Shown here: positions 1-10,775 of the stretch, piece after piece
How the letters are laid out: every line of letters starts with the position of its first letter
How positions within the stretch are numbered: position 1 is the stretch's first letter
The notes under the pieces: generated by a model
What the model was told of the DNA's origin: nothing
Database searches by the model: none
What the model saw: only the letters and a program-made list of their open reading frames with translations
Translations under genes and position numbers: made by a program
Source: Chalciporus piperatus
Lineage: Eukaryota; Basidiomycota; Agaricomycetes; Boletales; Boletaceae
Direction: 5' to 3'
Assembly: GCA_038093975.1 (NCBI GenBank)
Contig: JBBPTG010000002.1
Span: 496,001-560,000 of the forward strand
DNA length: 64,000 bases

Positions 1-107
1 TGAAGCATGCACTGTCTGTGGTGTGACTGGCGAAGAGAAAGAGCGCCAGAATGGACAGGTGGATGGTGGGGTATGACGGAGTAGCGAGGGTATAATAAAG
101 GCAGACA

Positions 108-455
108 TCACATTACTATGCAATTGCATCCTGTTTGTGGTGGTGCATACGGATCCTCGCCCTTGCCAACAGGGCCCCATACTGACGGTACCTGTGTAGA
201 GATGAGGATGTAAGGGTGTGAAATAGAGAGGTGTGACGCACGAGATGGTCTTTTGTCGTTTTGCAATAGCGAATCAAGCTGAATTGAATGGTGAGGGTGA
301 TAGAGAGTGAGGAGAGAAAGCAGACCACACCTTTGACTTGCCTCGCTGACTTTCATACGTGGCCGAGCGAGGTCCTCACGGAGACGCTGGTTGTGCTCGG
401 TGAGACGACGAAGCTTGAGCTCAGACATGGACTGTTTGTGTGGACGTGCGTTCAT
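108..455 (-). CDS. Heterotrimeric G-protein gamma subunit, copy 1
   Basis: This is a small G-gamma (Ste18-like) protein that partners G-beta at the plasma membrane in pheromone or nutrient signalling. Three exons are visible on the minus strand: 455-331, 278-242 and 191-108, which join in frame to about 81 residues. The N-terminal half is a charged helix ([20 protein letters not shown]) typical of fungal gamma subunits. The C terminus ends in CIVM, a CaaX prenylation box with a methionine that suggests farnesylation, and another cysteine lies two residues before it, a possible palmitoylation site. A second copy lies at 1611-1981 in the opposite direction with identical lengths for exons 1 and 2 (125 and 37 bases). 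The assignment rests on motifs and on the match between the two copies; the start is the first in-frame ATG. Confidence 0.88.
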   Translation of the reverse strand: MNARPHKQSMSELKLRRLTEHNQRLREDLARPRMKVSEASQRCGLLSLLTLYHPHHSIQLDSLLQNDKRPSRASHLSISHPYILISTQVPSVWGPVGKGEDPYAPPQTGCNCIVM

Positions 456-540
456 CGTGTAAGGAGCGTTGAAAGTGACGACGACAGTGAAACGGTAGAC
501 AAGTCGGAGTTTGAATCACCACTCTAACATCAACCTTACC

Positions 541-1262
541 ATGGATGACCAAGACTGGGACGAGCACTCGACCTGGATTGCGCTCATCGACGAGTAATCC
601 CATCCATACATTAGCTAGCATACACGCTGCTCACCGTTCACGACAGCGACGACAATGATATCGGCGTAGACCCGCTCATCGACACGCTTGCTCCCGCGTT
701 TGCCACACATCGACAGCGAGGAAAGGATCTCGTCAAACAGACATTCATCCCAGTCGCACAGCACGCCAGGGATCTCCACGAAGCTATTCAGAACGACATC
801 TTCCCACGACGCTCGAAAGGTCTTTCTCGCCTCAACGACCCATCCGTCGCCTTCGAACGTGCCGCTCAGCGCGACTTGGATGCCGTCAGGACCACATACA
901 CCGATGCCAAGGCTCGTTCACAACATGTTGCTCACTCTCGTTTGACTGTGTTTCCTCTCGCGCAGAACTCGCTCGACGCCCTTTTCAACGAGCTAGAGCG
1001 CTTGCTCGACCAAAGCGATAACCTGTTCCAGCAATTCAAGCTCAACATGGTCGAGCATGGTATTGTGTATGCTTCTTCGTCTGTATCAGCTAATGCAGCA
1101 GCATCTCTATCAGTACAGCGACTCCAACGGTGTGCAGATCAAATTCCAGTCGATGCTGAACGTTTGATATCATCTCTGGAAAAGAAGGCGAAGCATCTAG
1201 GTGCTGATGACCATGCAAAAGCGAAAGAAAACCTCCTCCGTGGTATCCTGGAAAAATATTGA
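541..1262 (+). CDS. Hypothetical helical/coiled-coil protein
   Basis: I do not recognise the family. Exon 1 (541-593) encodes an acidic start (MDDQDWDEHSTWIALID) and joins across an intron (594-646, acceptor CGACAG) to a long exon ending at TGA 1260-1262, giving about 222 residues. The product is rich in charged residues and leucines with long predicted helices, for example NSLDALFNELERLLDQ and RLISSLEKKAKHL, as in small scaffold or kinetochore-type subunits, but no diagnostic motif is visible. A 54-base stretch inside (about 913-966) is a multiple of three and could be a GC-AG intron or simply coding. The gene sits between two inverted G-gamma copies and starts only 85 bases from the divergent copy 1, so the two probably share an upstream region. 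Function unknown. Confidence 0.6.
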
Positions 1263-1610
1263 CGATGTACATGAGACGCTGCACATGCATGTATTCTTTG
1301 CTGTTCGATGTAACTTTCCCCAGTACATATTGCTTGTGATCTCTTCCAAGTAACTTACTTACGACATACGTGAGAATGTTCCAAGTCAGAAAGTTCCGTT
1401 AGGGACACACTGCTGAGTTTCCGCTTGGTCTGCTCCGCCCACCACCATCGCCCGTCTGACATACCCCTCGTTTCGTTCATCCATACCAACGTTATTGTTT
1501 TGCGTCTACATTCACGCAAGTCGCTATCATCTCTTCACTCCAACACCGCACTGACGCCCGTCTCACAGTTCCTGGGCTTTCTTCAAATTTCTGTCTATCG
1601 CCATTTCATC
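1263..1610. other. Intergenic region upstream of G-gamma copy 2
   Basis: No gene is apparent here. It holds the 3' end of the coiled-coil gene and the presumed promoter and 5' UTR of G-gamma copy 2. The last 150 bases are pyrimidine-rich on the plus strand, as is common just upstream of starts in this window. No repeat or RNA gene was seen. Confidence 0.5.
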
Positions 1611-1981
1611 ATGAGCACACGAGGCGGAAGACAGTCCATGTCAGAGTTGCGTTATCGCCGTTTGTTGGAGCATAATCAGCGTCTCCGAGAAGACTTGGCG
1701 AGACCTAGAATTCGTGTCAGTGAAGCAAGCACTAGGTATGTTCCATCACAAACTTTCTATCCTGCCACAATTGCTCACCCCTGGACGTTCAAATGTTCAC
1801 AGCTTGATCAGATATTGTAAAACAACCAAAGACCACCTCGTCTGTGACCTTATCTTGGCTCCGGTTTGACAAGCTCACACTCTTACTCCAGGTTCCATCT
1901 GTGTGGGGTCCAGTACAAAAGGCTGAGGACCCATATGCACCCCAAGGCCCTGGCGGGCCAAGTTGTTGTAGCATACAATGA
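1611..1981 (+). CDS. Heterotrimeric G-protein gamma subunit, copy 2
   Basis: This is a paralogue of the gene at 108-455. Exons 1611-1735, 1803-1839 and 1892-1981 give about 83 residues. The helix [20 protein letters not shown] and the following [12 protein letters not shown] nearly match copy 1, exon 2 encodes the same residues ([12 protein letters not shown]), and both introns fall at the same codons and phases. The C terminus is a different prenylation box, CSIQ, preceded directly by another cysteine, which also suits farnesylation plus palmitoylation. A upstream pyrimidine-rich leader precedes the ATG. Both copies look intact. Whether both bind the same G-beta cannot be told from the sequence. 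Confidence 0.88.
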
Positions 1982-2241
1982 TCGTCTTGTCGTGGACAAC
2001 ACACGATTGCGCACCGTTGACGCAGGTCAAAGGATATTTTTTCTTTGCTCTCTTGGGATGCGGTTCCTTATCCGCCGCACTGTAACATATCCACATTATA
2101 GAATCTTAGCCGTGTCAATATCGGTGCATTGCACCTCTCTTGCAATGTAACGTGTTGTCAAATTTATTCAAGCATTATTCAGGGGAGTTGCAATACTTGT
2201 ACTAGGATAGATATCTCCGGATTGGACGAAGGCAGGCCGGT

Positions 2242-2899
2242 TCAGAGTTGCTCCAAGAACCTCTTGACACCTCCCTCGTTCAGTGCGCCGATGAAGTGGT
2301 TGATTGGTTTGCCGTCCTTGAATGCCATGACCGTTGGCAATGACCGTATCTGGAACGAATTCGCGTTTAAATACGAACAAGTCAGCACTGAAGGGAAACT
2401 AACTTGATACTTTTGTGCGAGCTCGATTTCCTTGTCAGTGTCGATGGTGACAAGGTCAAGGGAGCGGCCGCTCCCTGTCTTGACTGAAGCGTCACCAGTA
2501 AGCTTCTCCAGTATGGGCGAAATCAGCTTGCATGGCCCACACCAGCTGTTTACAATAACGGTACGAGGATGAGAAGATCCAGTTCGATCACCCAAGTATA
2601 ATAATTGTGGTGGGACACTGACTCGGCATAGAAGTCGACAAGGACAACTTTATCCTTTGCATTCTCGTTCAATGCGACAGTTTCAAATGTCTGGACATTG
2701 GATCAGAATAGCTTGGTGATGTGACACGAACGGGGATATCATGAGCCTGAGAAATCCGTACCTTCTGACTGGCACCAAAGTATTGTTCACAGCACTGTCG
2801 TGAGGAGTGGAAGGTACGTGAGCTGCATTGTCTCACTCTGCTCGAAAGTTCAACCGTTCGTCGGGCGAAAGTGAATGGACGTGGCAGAATGGAAGACAT
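2242..2899 (-). CDS. Mitochondrial thioredoxin
   Basis: This is a disulfide reductase of the thioredoxin fold, probably in the mitochondrial matrix and reduced by thioredoxin reductase. It has four exons on the minus strand. Exon 1 (2899-2762) encodes an arginine- and serine-rich leader (SILPRPFTFARRTVELSSRV) that looks like a mitochondrial presequence. It is followed by the core FETVALNENAKDKVVLVDFY, the active site DWCGPCK split by an intron after the first part of the Asp codon, then TIDTDKEIELAQKYQ and, after a third intron, the cis-proline segment RSLPTVMAFKDGK. The total is about 170 residues, longer than cytosolic thioredoxins because of the leader. Upstream ATGs in frame exist (for example near 2989), but the ATG at 2899 gives the cleanest targeting sequence. 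It converges with G-gamma copy 2. Confidence 0.9.
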
Positions 2900-3111
2900 G
2901 ACTGAATGCCGCCAGGATAAAACTGTGTGGGATGCTAGTGAAACTACGTAACGCTGACAGAACTGACAGATACCACAACTCCCTCTCACACCATGGCATG
3001 GATATATCTAGATTCTATCCCCAGGACATGGACTTCGTCAAGTTCATGTGCGGTGGGAGCGAGAGCCTTTTCTAAGGATTCTGTTCGCATGCCTGAACTT
3101 GCTGCGAACGA

Positions 3112-3559
3112 ATGTACAGCCAAAGTGAAAATGAACGACGATTGTCTGTGGCCAGGCGACGCGACATATTCCTTCGTACTTACCTGCCAAATCCACAGCC
3201 TGAGGGACATGGAGGCCGCCGATATGTCATGGACGTCAAACCGGGACCCATAACATGGTAAGTCATCACAGGTCATGATAATCAGGGGTTAATAGCCCGA
3301 GCAGATATCTCATGCCAACTAATCTAAGGATGCGACAGCGATGACGGGGTTTCTGCTTTGGGAGCCTGGGATTTCTTGTCATTCCGAGGAAATCCGGCGA
3401 TAGAGTGAGTCGTAGCTTGTCCGCGGACGTGGCTGCTCACGCCGAGAGCTCACTTGCTGATATTTGTTGCGGCTCGCGTAGCTCAGCCGCATCCATCCCC
3501 GGGCTTCTTTTGTTCCGATAACTATCCTGATACAACAAGGAATCCCTTGGAAACAATGA
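3112..3559 (+). CDS. Small hypothetical protein with two introns
   Basis: I do not recognise this protein. A plus-strand model starts at ATG 3112 (MYSQSENERRLSVARRRDIF), continues with LRTYLPNPQPEGHGGRRYVM, and crosses a strong intron with donor GTAAGT after 3254 and a CTAAT branch site ending at GACAG. It then reads ITWCDDGVSALGAWDFLSF and, after a second intron with donor GTGAGT, ends DRIHPRASFVPITILIQQGI and a few more residues before TGA 3557-3559. The product is about 95 residues, basic at the N terminus. Two well-formed introns that keep one frame support a real gene, but upstream exons could be missing. A minus-strand reading of part of the region also has a chance GTAAG donor; it makes a less convincing protein. 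Confidence 0.45.
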
Positions 3560-4185
3560 TCTCTCTCGTGTTTCCCTGTGATCGCACATATGTTGACGCA
3601 CGGACGCGACTACGCTTCTGCTCACGCTGGCCTTGCTCTCTGGCCTGAAATCACTGCCACTTGCTATCTCGCTTCGGTGAGCTCGAAAGCAGTAGACACC
3701 GCGTATGTGTGCAGATAACCAATCTTCGAACGAGACAGGGGGTAAGTCCCGCAGAATCACCTCAAAAATTCCCCAAAGCATCGCGTTGAGTGACATTGGC
3801 TCTTCTTCCCCACTCAGTCTGCAACGGGTTAATTATTGATGGTGGCGCTTAGTTTCTTCCTGTTGCTTTCTTGGCGCTGACCAGTTGACCAGCAGCGCCG
3901 TGCTTAAGGATGTGTGATAGTCGCGACGAGACGGTGGCAAGAAACTGCCTATGCTGTCAATTGCGGTAGTCAACGTTTCAACAAGGACGAAATAGCATTG
4001 CGATAAAAGGGCGGTGACAGGCCATAACCTGCATTCACCTCTTTCACGCTTTATCCCTTCTCGAGCAGGGTGAGTTTCGCGCACATATCGGGGTTAGATG
4101 CACTTTAATGACCTCTTCACACGCCCTTTGAACGAAAAGCCATACACAGTTCAAGAACCGAAACCAAACCGAAACTCTTCCAGAC
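3560..4185. other. Intergenic region, no supported gene
   Basis: Open frames on both strands here lack recognisable motifs, conserved splice patterns or a plausible composition. The stretch probably contains the 3' end of the small gene at 3112-3559 and the promoter of the cupredoxin gene. No repeat or RNA gene was seen. Confidence 0.45.
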
Positions 4186-5005
4186 ATGCATTTCTTCAAC
4201 GCCGTTGCTGCCCTCGGTTTTGCAGCCCTGGCTCATGCTGCAGCCTTGGATCCTGTTCCCAGAGCTGCTGCTCCGCAGAATTACATCATCAGGGTGGGCA
4301 TGAACAAGACCAACGCTTTCAGCCCGTCATAGTCAGTGGATCATCACACCTCGTAGGATAACCATGCTGAGCCCATCGATTCACAGTGTGAATGCGACTA
4401 CTGGAGACACCCTCATTTTTGAGTTGTAAGTCGATACGTTCTGCTTCAACCCTCCCATCTACTAATGTACACATAGCGTCGCTGGAAATCATGTTTGGGG
4501 TTCAAAATCTCGTCTCTAGAATCTTCACTCAATATGCGTCATCAGACCCTCACTCAGTCGTCCTTCCAAGCTCCTTGTGTAGACGTCATGGGTGTCGACT
4601 CTGGCTTCGTGCCCGTGGGCATTTCCGAAATGCCAATGACTTTCGAATACACGTTAACGAGCGATATTACAATGTGGTTTTACTGCCGTCAGGGAACGTA
4701 GGTCGCTCTACATGTCTGACTGGAACAAAGCTCAAGCGCTCACCACTTGTTGGCCCCTCAGGCACTGTAAACAGGGAATGGTATGTGCGGTACACAGAAA
4801 ACACGATACGTTTGCTGAGTACTGAACAGGTTTTCGCATTAAACCCCACTGCGACCGAGACTTTCGCCATGTTCCAGGTGGGATACAGTCCATTCTCCGC
4901 TTTAATTTTGTTCTCAAGATTTCCCCCTCATAGCAAGCTGCCATGGGAAGCAATGGGACGACCAGGACTTCGTCGATGGCTGCCCCGAGTCTACGACAAC
5001 CATGA
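4186..5005 (+). CDS. Secreted cupredoxin-like protein, C-terminus disrupted
   Basis: This is a small extracellular blue-copper-fold (plastocyanin-like) protein as found in many Agaricomycetes. It starts with a signal peptide (MHFFNAVAALGFAALAHAAA) followed by NYIIRVGMNKTNAFSPS. Five further short exons supply NATTGDTLIFEFVAGNH, TLTQSSFQAPC, SGFVPVGISEMPMTFEYTL, WFYCRQGTHC with K-Q-G-M, and VFALNPTATETFAMFQ. These match the usual pattern of His, Cys, His and Met copper ligands (GNH, FYC..GTHC, GM). The reading frame ends at TGA 5003-5005 after a short Ser/Thr-rich stretch. In another frame just before that stop, a Ser/Thr segment and a hydrophobic run (GSSIAGVVGSV) resemble a GPI-anchor tail. 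The usual anchor therefore appears to be shifted out of frame, by mutation, assembly error or a splice choice I have missed. Confidence 0.75.
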
Positions 5006-5248
5006 AGAACAGTGGTGCGATGATGGGCAGCAGTATCGCAGGTGTGGTTGGAAGTGTTGATCTGGGCGCTTTTGTAGGCTGGGGGTCGGCTCTGGTTTTA
5101 CGTCCAACGAGTTATGGTCCGAATAGAAGCTTGTAGCCTTCTTTTCAACTTCTTGTTGTGTTGTTCAGGGGTGTTGCTTTGTATGGTATCGCGTTACACA
5201 TCTTTGACGTTTTCTTCGACTCGTTGGATTCAATACGACCACCACACC

Positions 5249-7449
5249 ATGCCATCGAGTTCTCTGCCGCCTCCAGCAAAGAGACGAAAGACGAAAAGTG
5301 ACAAAGACATCCTTAAAGATCTCGAACTTCAGATCACAAATGCTGCAGCCACAAACACATCCCTGAACCCTCTCTCAGATCTTCTGAATATTGCTCAAGA
5401 TGCATCCGACGCCAGAGACATGTCCAAAGCATTATACAGCTTATATCGCGTGTTCGTCGTCATCATCTCTAGCGACAAGCTTGCACCTGGTGGGGGCGAT
5501 GCTGCAAAAGTCGTACGGAAGTGGATATGGGAACGGCTGGACGCATATGTCAATCTATTGCAGGGCTTATTGCAGGACGAGGAGGCTGCGCTAAGGGTGC
5601 GTCGATCTTACTCAGGTGTGATATTCCGACCTCATCTTTGCTCAGAAATCTGCTCTGGAAATTATTTTCTCGTTGTTGAAGCATCTCTCGACTTCGTTAA
5701 CGAGATCAAGTCCGGATGGCCAACCGCAATTTCACTTCTCCCATTTCAAACACATAGCTGAGGCGCTGCTCCTCTGCCCTCCATCTGCGCGCGATGGCTC
5801 GAGCGCGTCATTTGAGGGGAAGACTGCACCGGATGTCAGAGAGCATTTTGTGGAAACGTGGTTCACTGTGCATGATGACATCCGGTGGTGTTTCCTTCGG
5901 GAAGCGACGTATGTATCCAATTGTCTGTAATTCGCGACCTCTGCAACTCATGATTCTTTACTAGCTTCATACTTTCAAAACATTCATCCACTGACCATCC
6001 GAATCTGTTCGAAAATCTGCTGTCTATCATGGAAAGGTTGACCACATTCCCAACGGAACCCTCGGAGCTGAACGCATGGTGGGTAGAGGAGCTCGGGAAG
6101 AAGCCCCCGAAATCCAAGAGCGCTAAGGGTGACGAGACCGATGGAGACGAGGAGGTACGGAACGCGCAGGAGGAGGACGAAGCCGGAGTCGATGACTGGA
6201 GAACGTTCTTCGATGAGGACCCGAATGCCAAAGATATGAAGAAGGGTGCGGGCGTAAAAGGCAGGACTCACCAATTGACCTTCCACCAGTCTCTCCACTC
6301 GCTGCAAGCACACCGAGCTGTGTTCACCCGAGCATGGCTCAGTTTCTTACCGCACTTGTCGTCGATATCGACAAGCGCTAGCCGTGCATTTACAACACGG
6401 GCTTTGAATATCATGCACAGGGGAGTGCTTCCGCATTTGACGAGACCGATTCTAGTGATGGACTGGATAAGCGCGTGCGTTGATTTCGGTACGTTGCTTG
6501 CATGGCAGAAAGGGCTGAAATAGATTTCCACTCATGTTTTAATTAGGGGGGACTGTCGGCCTTTTGGCGCTGAATGCCCTATTTACTTTGATCAAAGATT
6601 ATAACCTGTAAGCAGTCACTTGCTTCTTGCGAATATTCACTTAAAATGCATGTTTTGCAGAGATTACCCCTCGTTCTATACCAGACTATATGCCTTCCTC
6701 GATAGAGATGTTCTTCATCTCAAACACCGCGCGAGGTTCTTCCGATTAACTGAAATTTTCCTGAGTTCGACGTCAGTCTTGTCACTGCTTCCCGAAGTTC
6801 TGAAGTCTCACCGTGGTCTTTAGCCACTTGCCAGCTTCTCTCCTCGCGTCGTTTGTCAAGAGATTGTCACGGCTCTCACTTTCTGCACCACCTGCTGCGA
6901 TCATTATGATCATACCATTCACTTACAATCTCCTCAAGCATCATCCCGCGCTCATGACCATGATTCATCGGACGCAGGATGAGAATGTTCCCTTTAATGG
7001 CAAGTCGTGATTATTACCTGAAAAGACATCCCTGATGGATTCTATAGACCCTTTCTTGCCGGACGAGCCTAATCCCAACATTACGAATGCGATCGACTCG
7101 TCACTATGGGAGCTCTGCTCGCAGAGGCACCATTATGACTCCGCGGTGTCCACCCTAGCACGAATATTTGAAGAGGCATTTACAAAACCAGGATACTCTC
7201 TTGAAGATTTCTTGGATCATACCTATGGGACGGTGAGTTGCTAGACCTTGCAGCATCGGTTGTTTCATTGATCAAGTGCACCACATCGAATAGCTCATCG
7301 AAGCGGAAACGAAGCGTAACATCAAAAAGGAACCAGCCCTGGCGATGGAACTCATTAAAAACCCATTCCCACTTGTTCTAGGCAATGTAGTGGAGGGTGA
7401 TGCAGAAACTGGGTTGGACGTAGTGAGCGAGCTCTGGGTTTTTGGGTGA
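5249..7449 (+). CDS. NOC4: Nucleolar complex protein 4 (NOC4/UTP19 family)
   Basis: NOC4 works with NOP14 in small-subunit (40S) ribosome assembly in the nucleolus. The gene has at least eight exons. The N terminus is lysine-rich (PPPAKRRKTKSDKDILKDLE), followed by helical repeats. A long central exon carries an acidic linker, and then comes the C-terminal CBF/Mak21-type domain with RAFTTRALNIMHRGVLPHLT, YPSFYTRLYAFLDRDVLHLK, HRARFFRLTEIFLSS and HLPASLLASFVKRLSRLSL, the most conserved block of the family. The protein ends ELWVFG. The start at 5249 (CACCATG) follows a pyrimidine-rich leader; an ATG at 5114 is in the same frame, but its leader does not resemble the family. The myotubularin gene begins about 160 bases downstream on the same strand. 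Confidence 0.9.
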
Positions 7450-7611
7450 TACCTGGAAATGTAGCACATGAACCGCTGTCAGCTACTTTGCTCTTTGCTT
7501 GATAAACAGGGACAAATATATGCTACATTCTGGTCAGGGTCAATCTGGGGTCAATGAAGCATCAGCACCTTGTTGGCACCGAGTGGTTTGTGAGCCTCTA
7601 TCATTGTCATT

Positions 7612-10529
7612 ATGGACGCAATCCGTGTCTCAAAGGTACGTGTGTACAGGTATCAGTGCCGTCAGAATTGGTAGATTCCTAAACTCACGAACTTAGGTCG
7701 AGAGAGTACTGTGTGGCAAGTCAGGGAGCGCTAAGTACGGATCGCTACATCTCACAGCCCACCACTTGATATTTCGATATGAGAATTCTGGTGACGAGGA
7801 GATGTGGGTGAGTTCTCTTCCCTAATAACACTGGAACCCTTGTTGATGTCAGGGTCAGGTTCCATACCCCTTGATCTCACTCGTCATGCAACTCCCCCAC
7901 ACTCTGCAAGGGCAGCGCCCGATTACTCTTCATACACGGACGTTCGAGACGTTCTCTTTATCTTTTGGGAGTGACAATGATGCAATCGACGTATTTGAGA
8001 GTGTCAAGGAGTTGACGGTATGCAGTAAGTTCAATCGACAAGTGAGACGCTGCGGAAGCACTTATGAGCAACCAGACTCGGTCAATCAGTTATATGCATT
8101 TTTCTACACCCCAAATCCCCCTTTCAACTCTTCTGGCGGGTGGTCAATATACTCTCCACGTGAGGAGTTCGGGCGGATGGGCGTAGGTACTCGAAGCAAG
8201 GCATGGCGTTTTACCGACATCAACAAGGACTACCAGGTGAGTTTACTGGATCCAAACGTAGTACGCAGCTGACGTCGATTTTTGAAATCATTCCCAGTTT
8301 AGTCCTTCTTATCCTTCCCGCTTAGTTGTCCCGACGCGGATAAGTGATTCAACCCTTCAGTATGCATCAAAACACAGGAGCAAATGCAGAATACCTGCTC
8401 TCACGTATTTGCATTGGGCAAACTATGTAATTGGACTCCTCTCTTTCCGGGTCGCTTTCTGACAATGCGCACAGGCCAGCATAACTCGCTCGAGTCAGCC
8501 GATGGTCGGAATCAAACAGAACCGATCTGTTCAAGACGAGAAGCTCGTCGAAGCCATCTTTCAAACCCATATTTCTCCTGAATCTCGATCAACAAGTGTT
8601 TCAGTATTTGGCGCAACTGCTACAAACTTGATTGTAGATGCTCGACCAACGGCGAACGCAGTTGCGAACACTGCCAAAGGCGCTGGCACAGAAAATATGG
8701 ACTATTACAAAGACGCCAAAAAGACTTACTCCGGCATTGACCACATACATGCAATGCGCGAATCCCTAGGCAAAGTCGTTGATGCTCTTCGTGAAGCCGA
8801 AACAGTAGCCGCCAGCGTGAGCGGTTACCTGCCAGGCGAGGCCAAGCAACTTGCCATCCTTGACCGCCAAGCACTGCGTCGATCTGGTTGGCTTCGTCAC
8901 ATGGCCAATATCCTCGAAGCTGTGGTTCTCATCGTCCGAAATGTGCACATCAATTCGTCACATGTTTTGATCCACTGTTCGGACGGGTGGGATCGCACTT
9001 CTCAGCTATCTGCCCTCTCTCAGTTATGCCTGGACCCATACTATCGCACGATGCGTGGTTTCCAGACACTCGTCGAAAAAGACTGGATATCATTTGGACA
9101 CCGGTTCTTGGATAGATGCGGTCATTTGTCGTCCGAAAAGTTTTTCACTTCGCTAGCGGAGACAGCGAACGGAGGTGGTGCTGATGCCGCTCAGGCCTTC
9201 CTGGCGTCCGTTCAGAACCGCTTCGCTTCCCAACATCACGTCAGGGAGACAAGTCCCTCTTTCCATCAGTTTCTTGAATGTGTTCGCCAGTTGCTGCGGC
9301 AATATCCCGAGCGGTTCGAATTCAACGAACGGTTCCTTCGTACAATCCACTATCATCTTTACTCCTGCCAGTTCGGGACGTTTCTCTACAACTGCGAGCG
9401 AGAGCGCAGGCACGGGGAAGATGGAATGGTGCCTTCGGAGCACACTGCGAGTTTATGGGATTTCCTAAACTCGTCGGAGGTGGAAAAGCACAAAAATCCC
9501 TTGTACGATCCCTCGTTGGATGAACCAGCACGCCGGGATGGCAAAGCGGACATGGGAGTACTATTTCCCAATCCGAAAGACATTCGCTTCTGGCACGAGC
9601 TCTATGGTCGCTCAGACGAAGAAATGAACGGGAGAGTCGTCATCTCTCAGGTGAAGGACGGCATAGAGGTTGTCTCTTCTGTTGAGGGTGCGGACGATGA
9701 TCTTGCCAACCCGAGGGTTGATGTCCTTCCACCGCCATCGCCTCGTCCACCCACGATTATGCCTTCCCCTTCCCCATCACCCTCCAAATCTACCGCCGCT
9801 GAAGGCTTATCTTTCGGGTTTCAGGGGCTGTGGTCTTCTCTGCCCGAGCTTCCCCAGGGTGTTACCGGAGGTTTCTCAAGCGTGGGTACCTCGACGACAC
9901 CGAAGGTGTCTGGATCCCCTGCACGGTCATCTTCGCCCGGCGACAATTCCTTATCCCCTGGTCGCTCGCGAAACCCAAATCCCACAGATTTCTTTTCCGG
10001 CGGCGGAGTCAAGTCCGTTTGGGGAAGGCTATCGTCGAATGCCACCGCGGCTTTCTCAGTGGTGCAAGATGCATACGATGGAGTTACGAAGGAGTTAAAG
10101 GGCCCTTCGAAAGGGCCTGGAGACGACGAGAAGTATGGAAAGACGTCCGAACTTCAGGCTCGTGATCGGGTTGATGATGGGCAATCTTCTGCGTTCACTG
10201 TTGGGTCATCGTATAACCCTCGGGACAGCGTGAAGCCGCAGAAGTCTATACCAGTTGTACCCACCAACAATCCATGGAGTACTGCGCGTTCCCCCTCCCC
10301 CAGACATCTGACGGACGTCGGGGATCTGGTCGGCTCTGAACGATTGCCTGCAGATCCAACGATTGCCCGTCCGTATCGACGAGACACTACAGGAACATCT
10401 AACGCGAGTCATGATGCGGGGACGGGTACTCCCACACCGTCGAGCGGTGAGAGGATATCAGATTTCCAGGAGCCAAAACCTCCCATGACTCGGATCAATA
10501 CTGATCCCCTCGGTGTTGGACTCTTGTAA
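7612..10529 (+). CDS. Myotubularin-related phosphoinositide 3-phosphatase
   Basis: This is a dual-specificity-type lipid phosphatase that removes the 3-phosphate from PI3P and PI(3,5)P2 on endosomes and vacuoles; the yeast homologue is YMR1. Small first exons encode MDAIRVSK and a PH-GRAM-like domain (KYGSLHLTAHHLIFRYEN, PYPLISLVMQLPHTLQ, TFETFSLSFGSDNDAIDVFE). Then come the family signatures GGWSIYSPREEFGRMG, ALTYLHWANY, SITRSSQPMVG and, in the large last exon, the catalytic loop HCSDGWDRTSQL near 8972-9007 with the nucleophilic Cys and Arg intact. The last 300 or so residues are rich in Ser and Pro and look disordered. The catalytic motif is complete, so the enzyme should be active. The first exon has only 24 coding bases. 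Confidence 0.92.
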
Positions 10530-10775
10530 TAATGTACAGCAGACATGCGTGGTTGGTTACCGCACTGTACTTTAATCAATCCGAATTAGATCCGAGGAAC
10601 GAGGGCACGGTTTTCATTTGGATTCGCTCGCTACCATCTTCGCCAGAGTAAATGGCGTGATGGTGGCTTAGATAAGCGGGAGAGAGGTTTTTAATTGTCA
10701 ACCGAAAGAGAATTTAAACCGGAATTCCTCTTTTCTCTTCCCTACCCAATCGTCTCTTTCCTGCCATCGTTCACC

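Noticed and set aside
2986..3276. Minus-strand frame with a GTAAG donor (MSLRLWIWQ)
   Set aside because: The donor is only the complement of a plus-strand ACTTAC; the plus-strand reading gives a longer consistent protein with a branch site.
3437..3796. 119-residue minus-strand open frame overlapping the small orphan gene
   Set aside because: No motif, no splice signals, and the plus-strand model uses two well-formed introns in the same place.
9670..10165. Alternate-frame and antisense open frames in the 3' part of the myotubularin gene
   Set aside because: They follow the GC- and Pro/Ser-rich disordered tail and have no homology-like motif.
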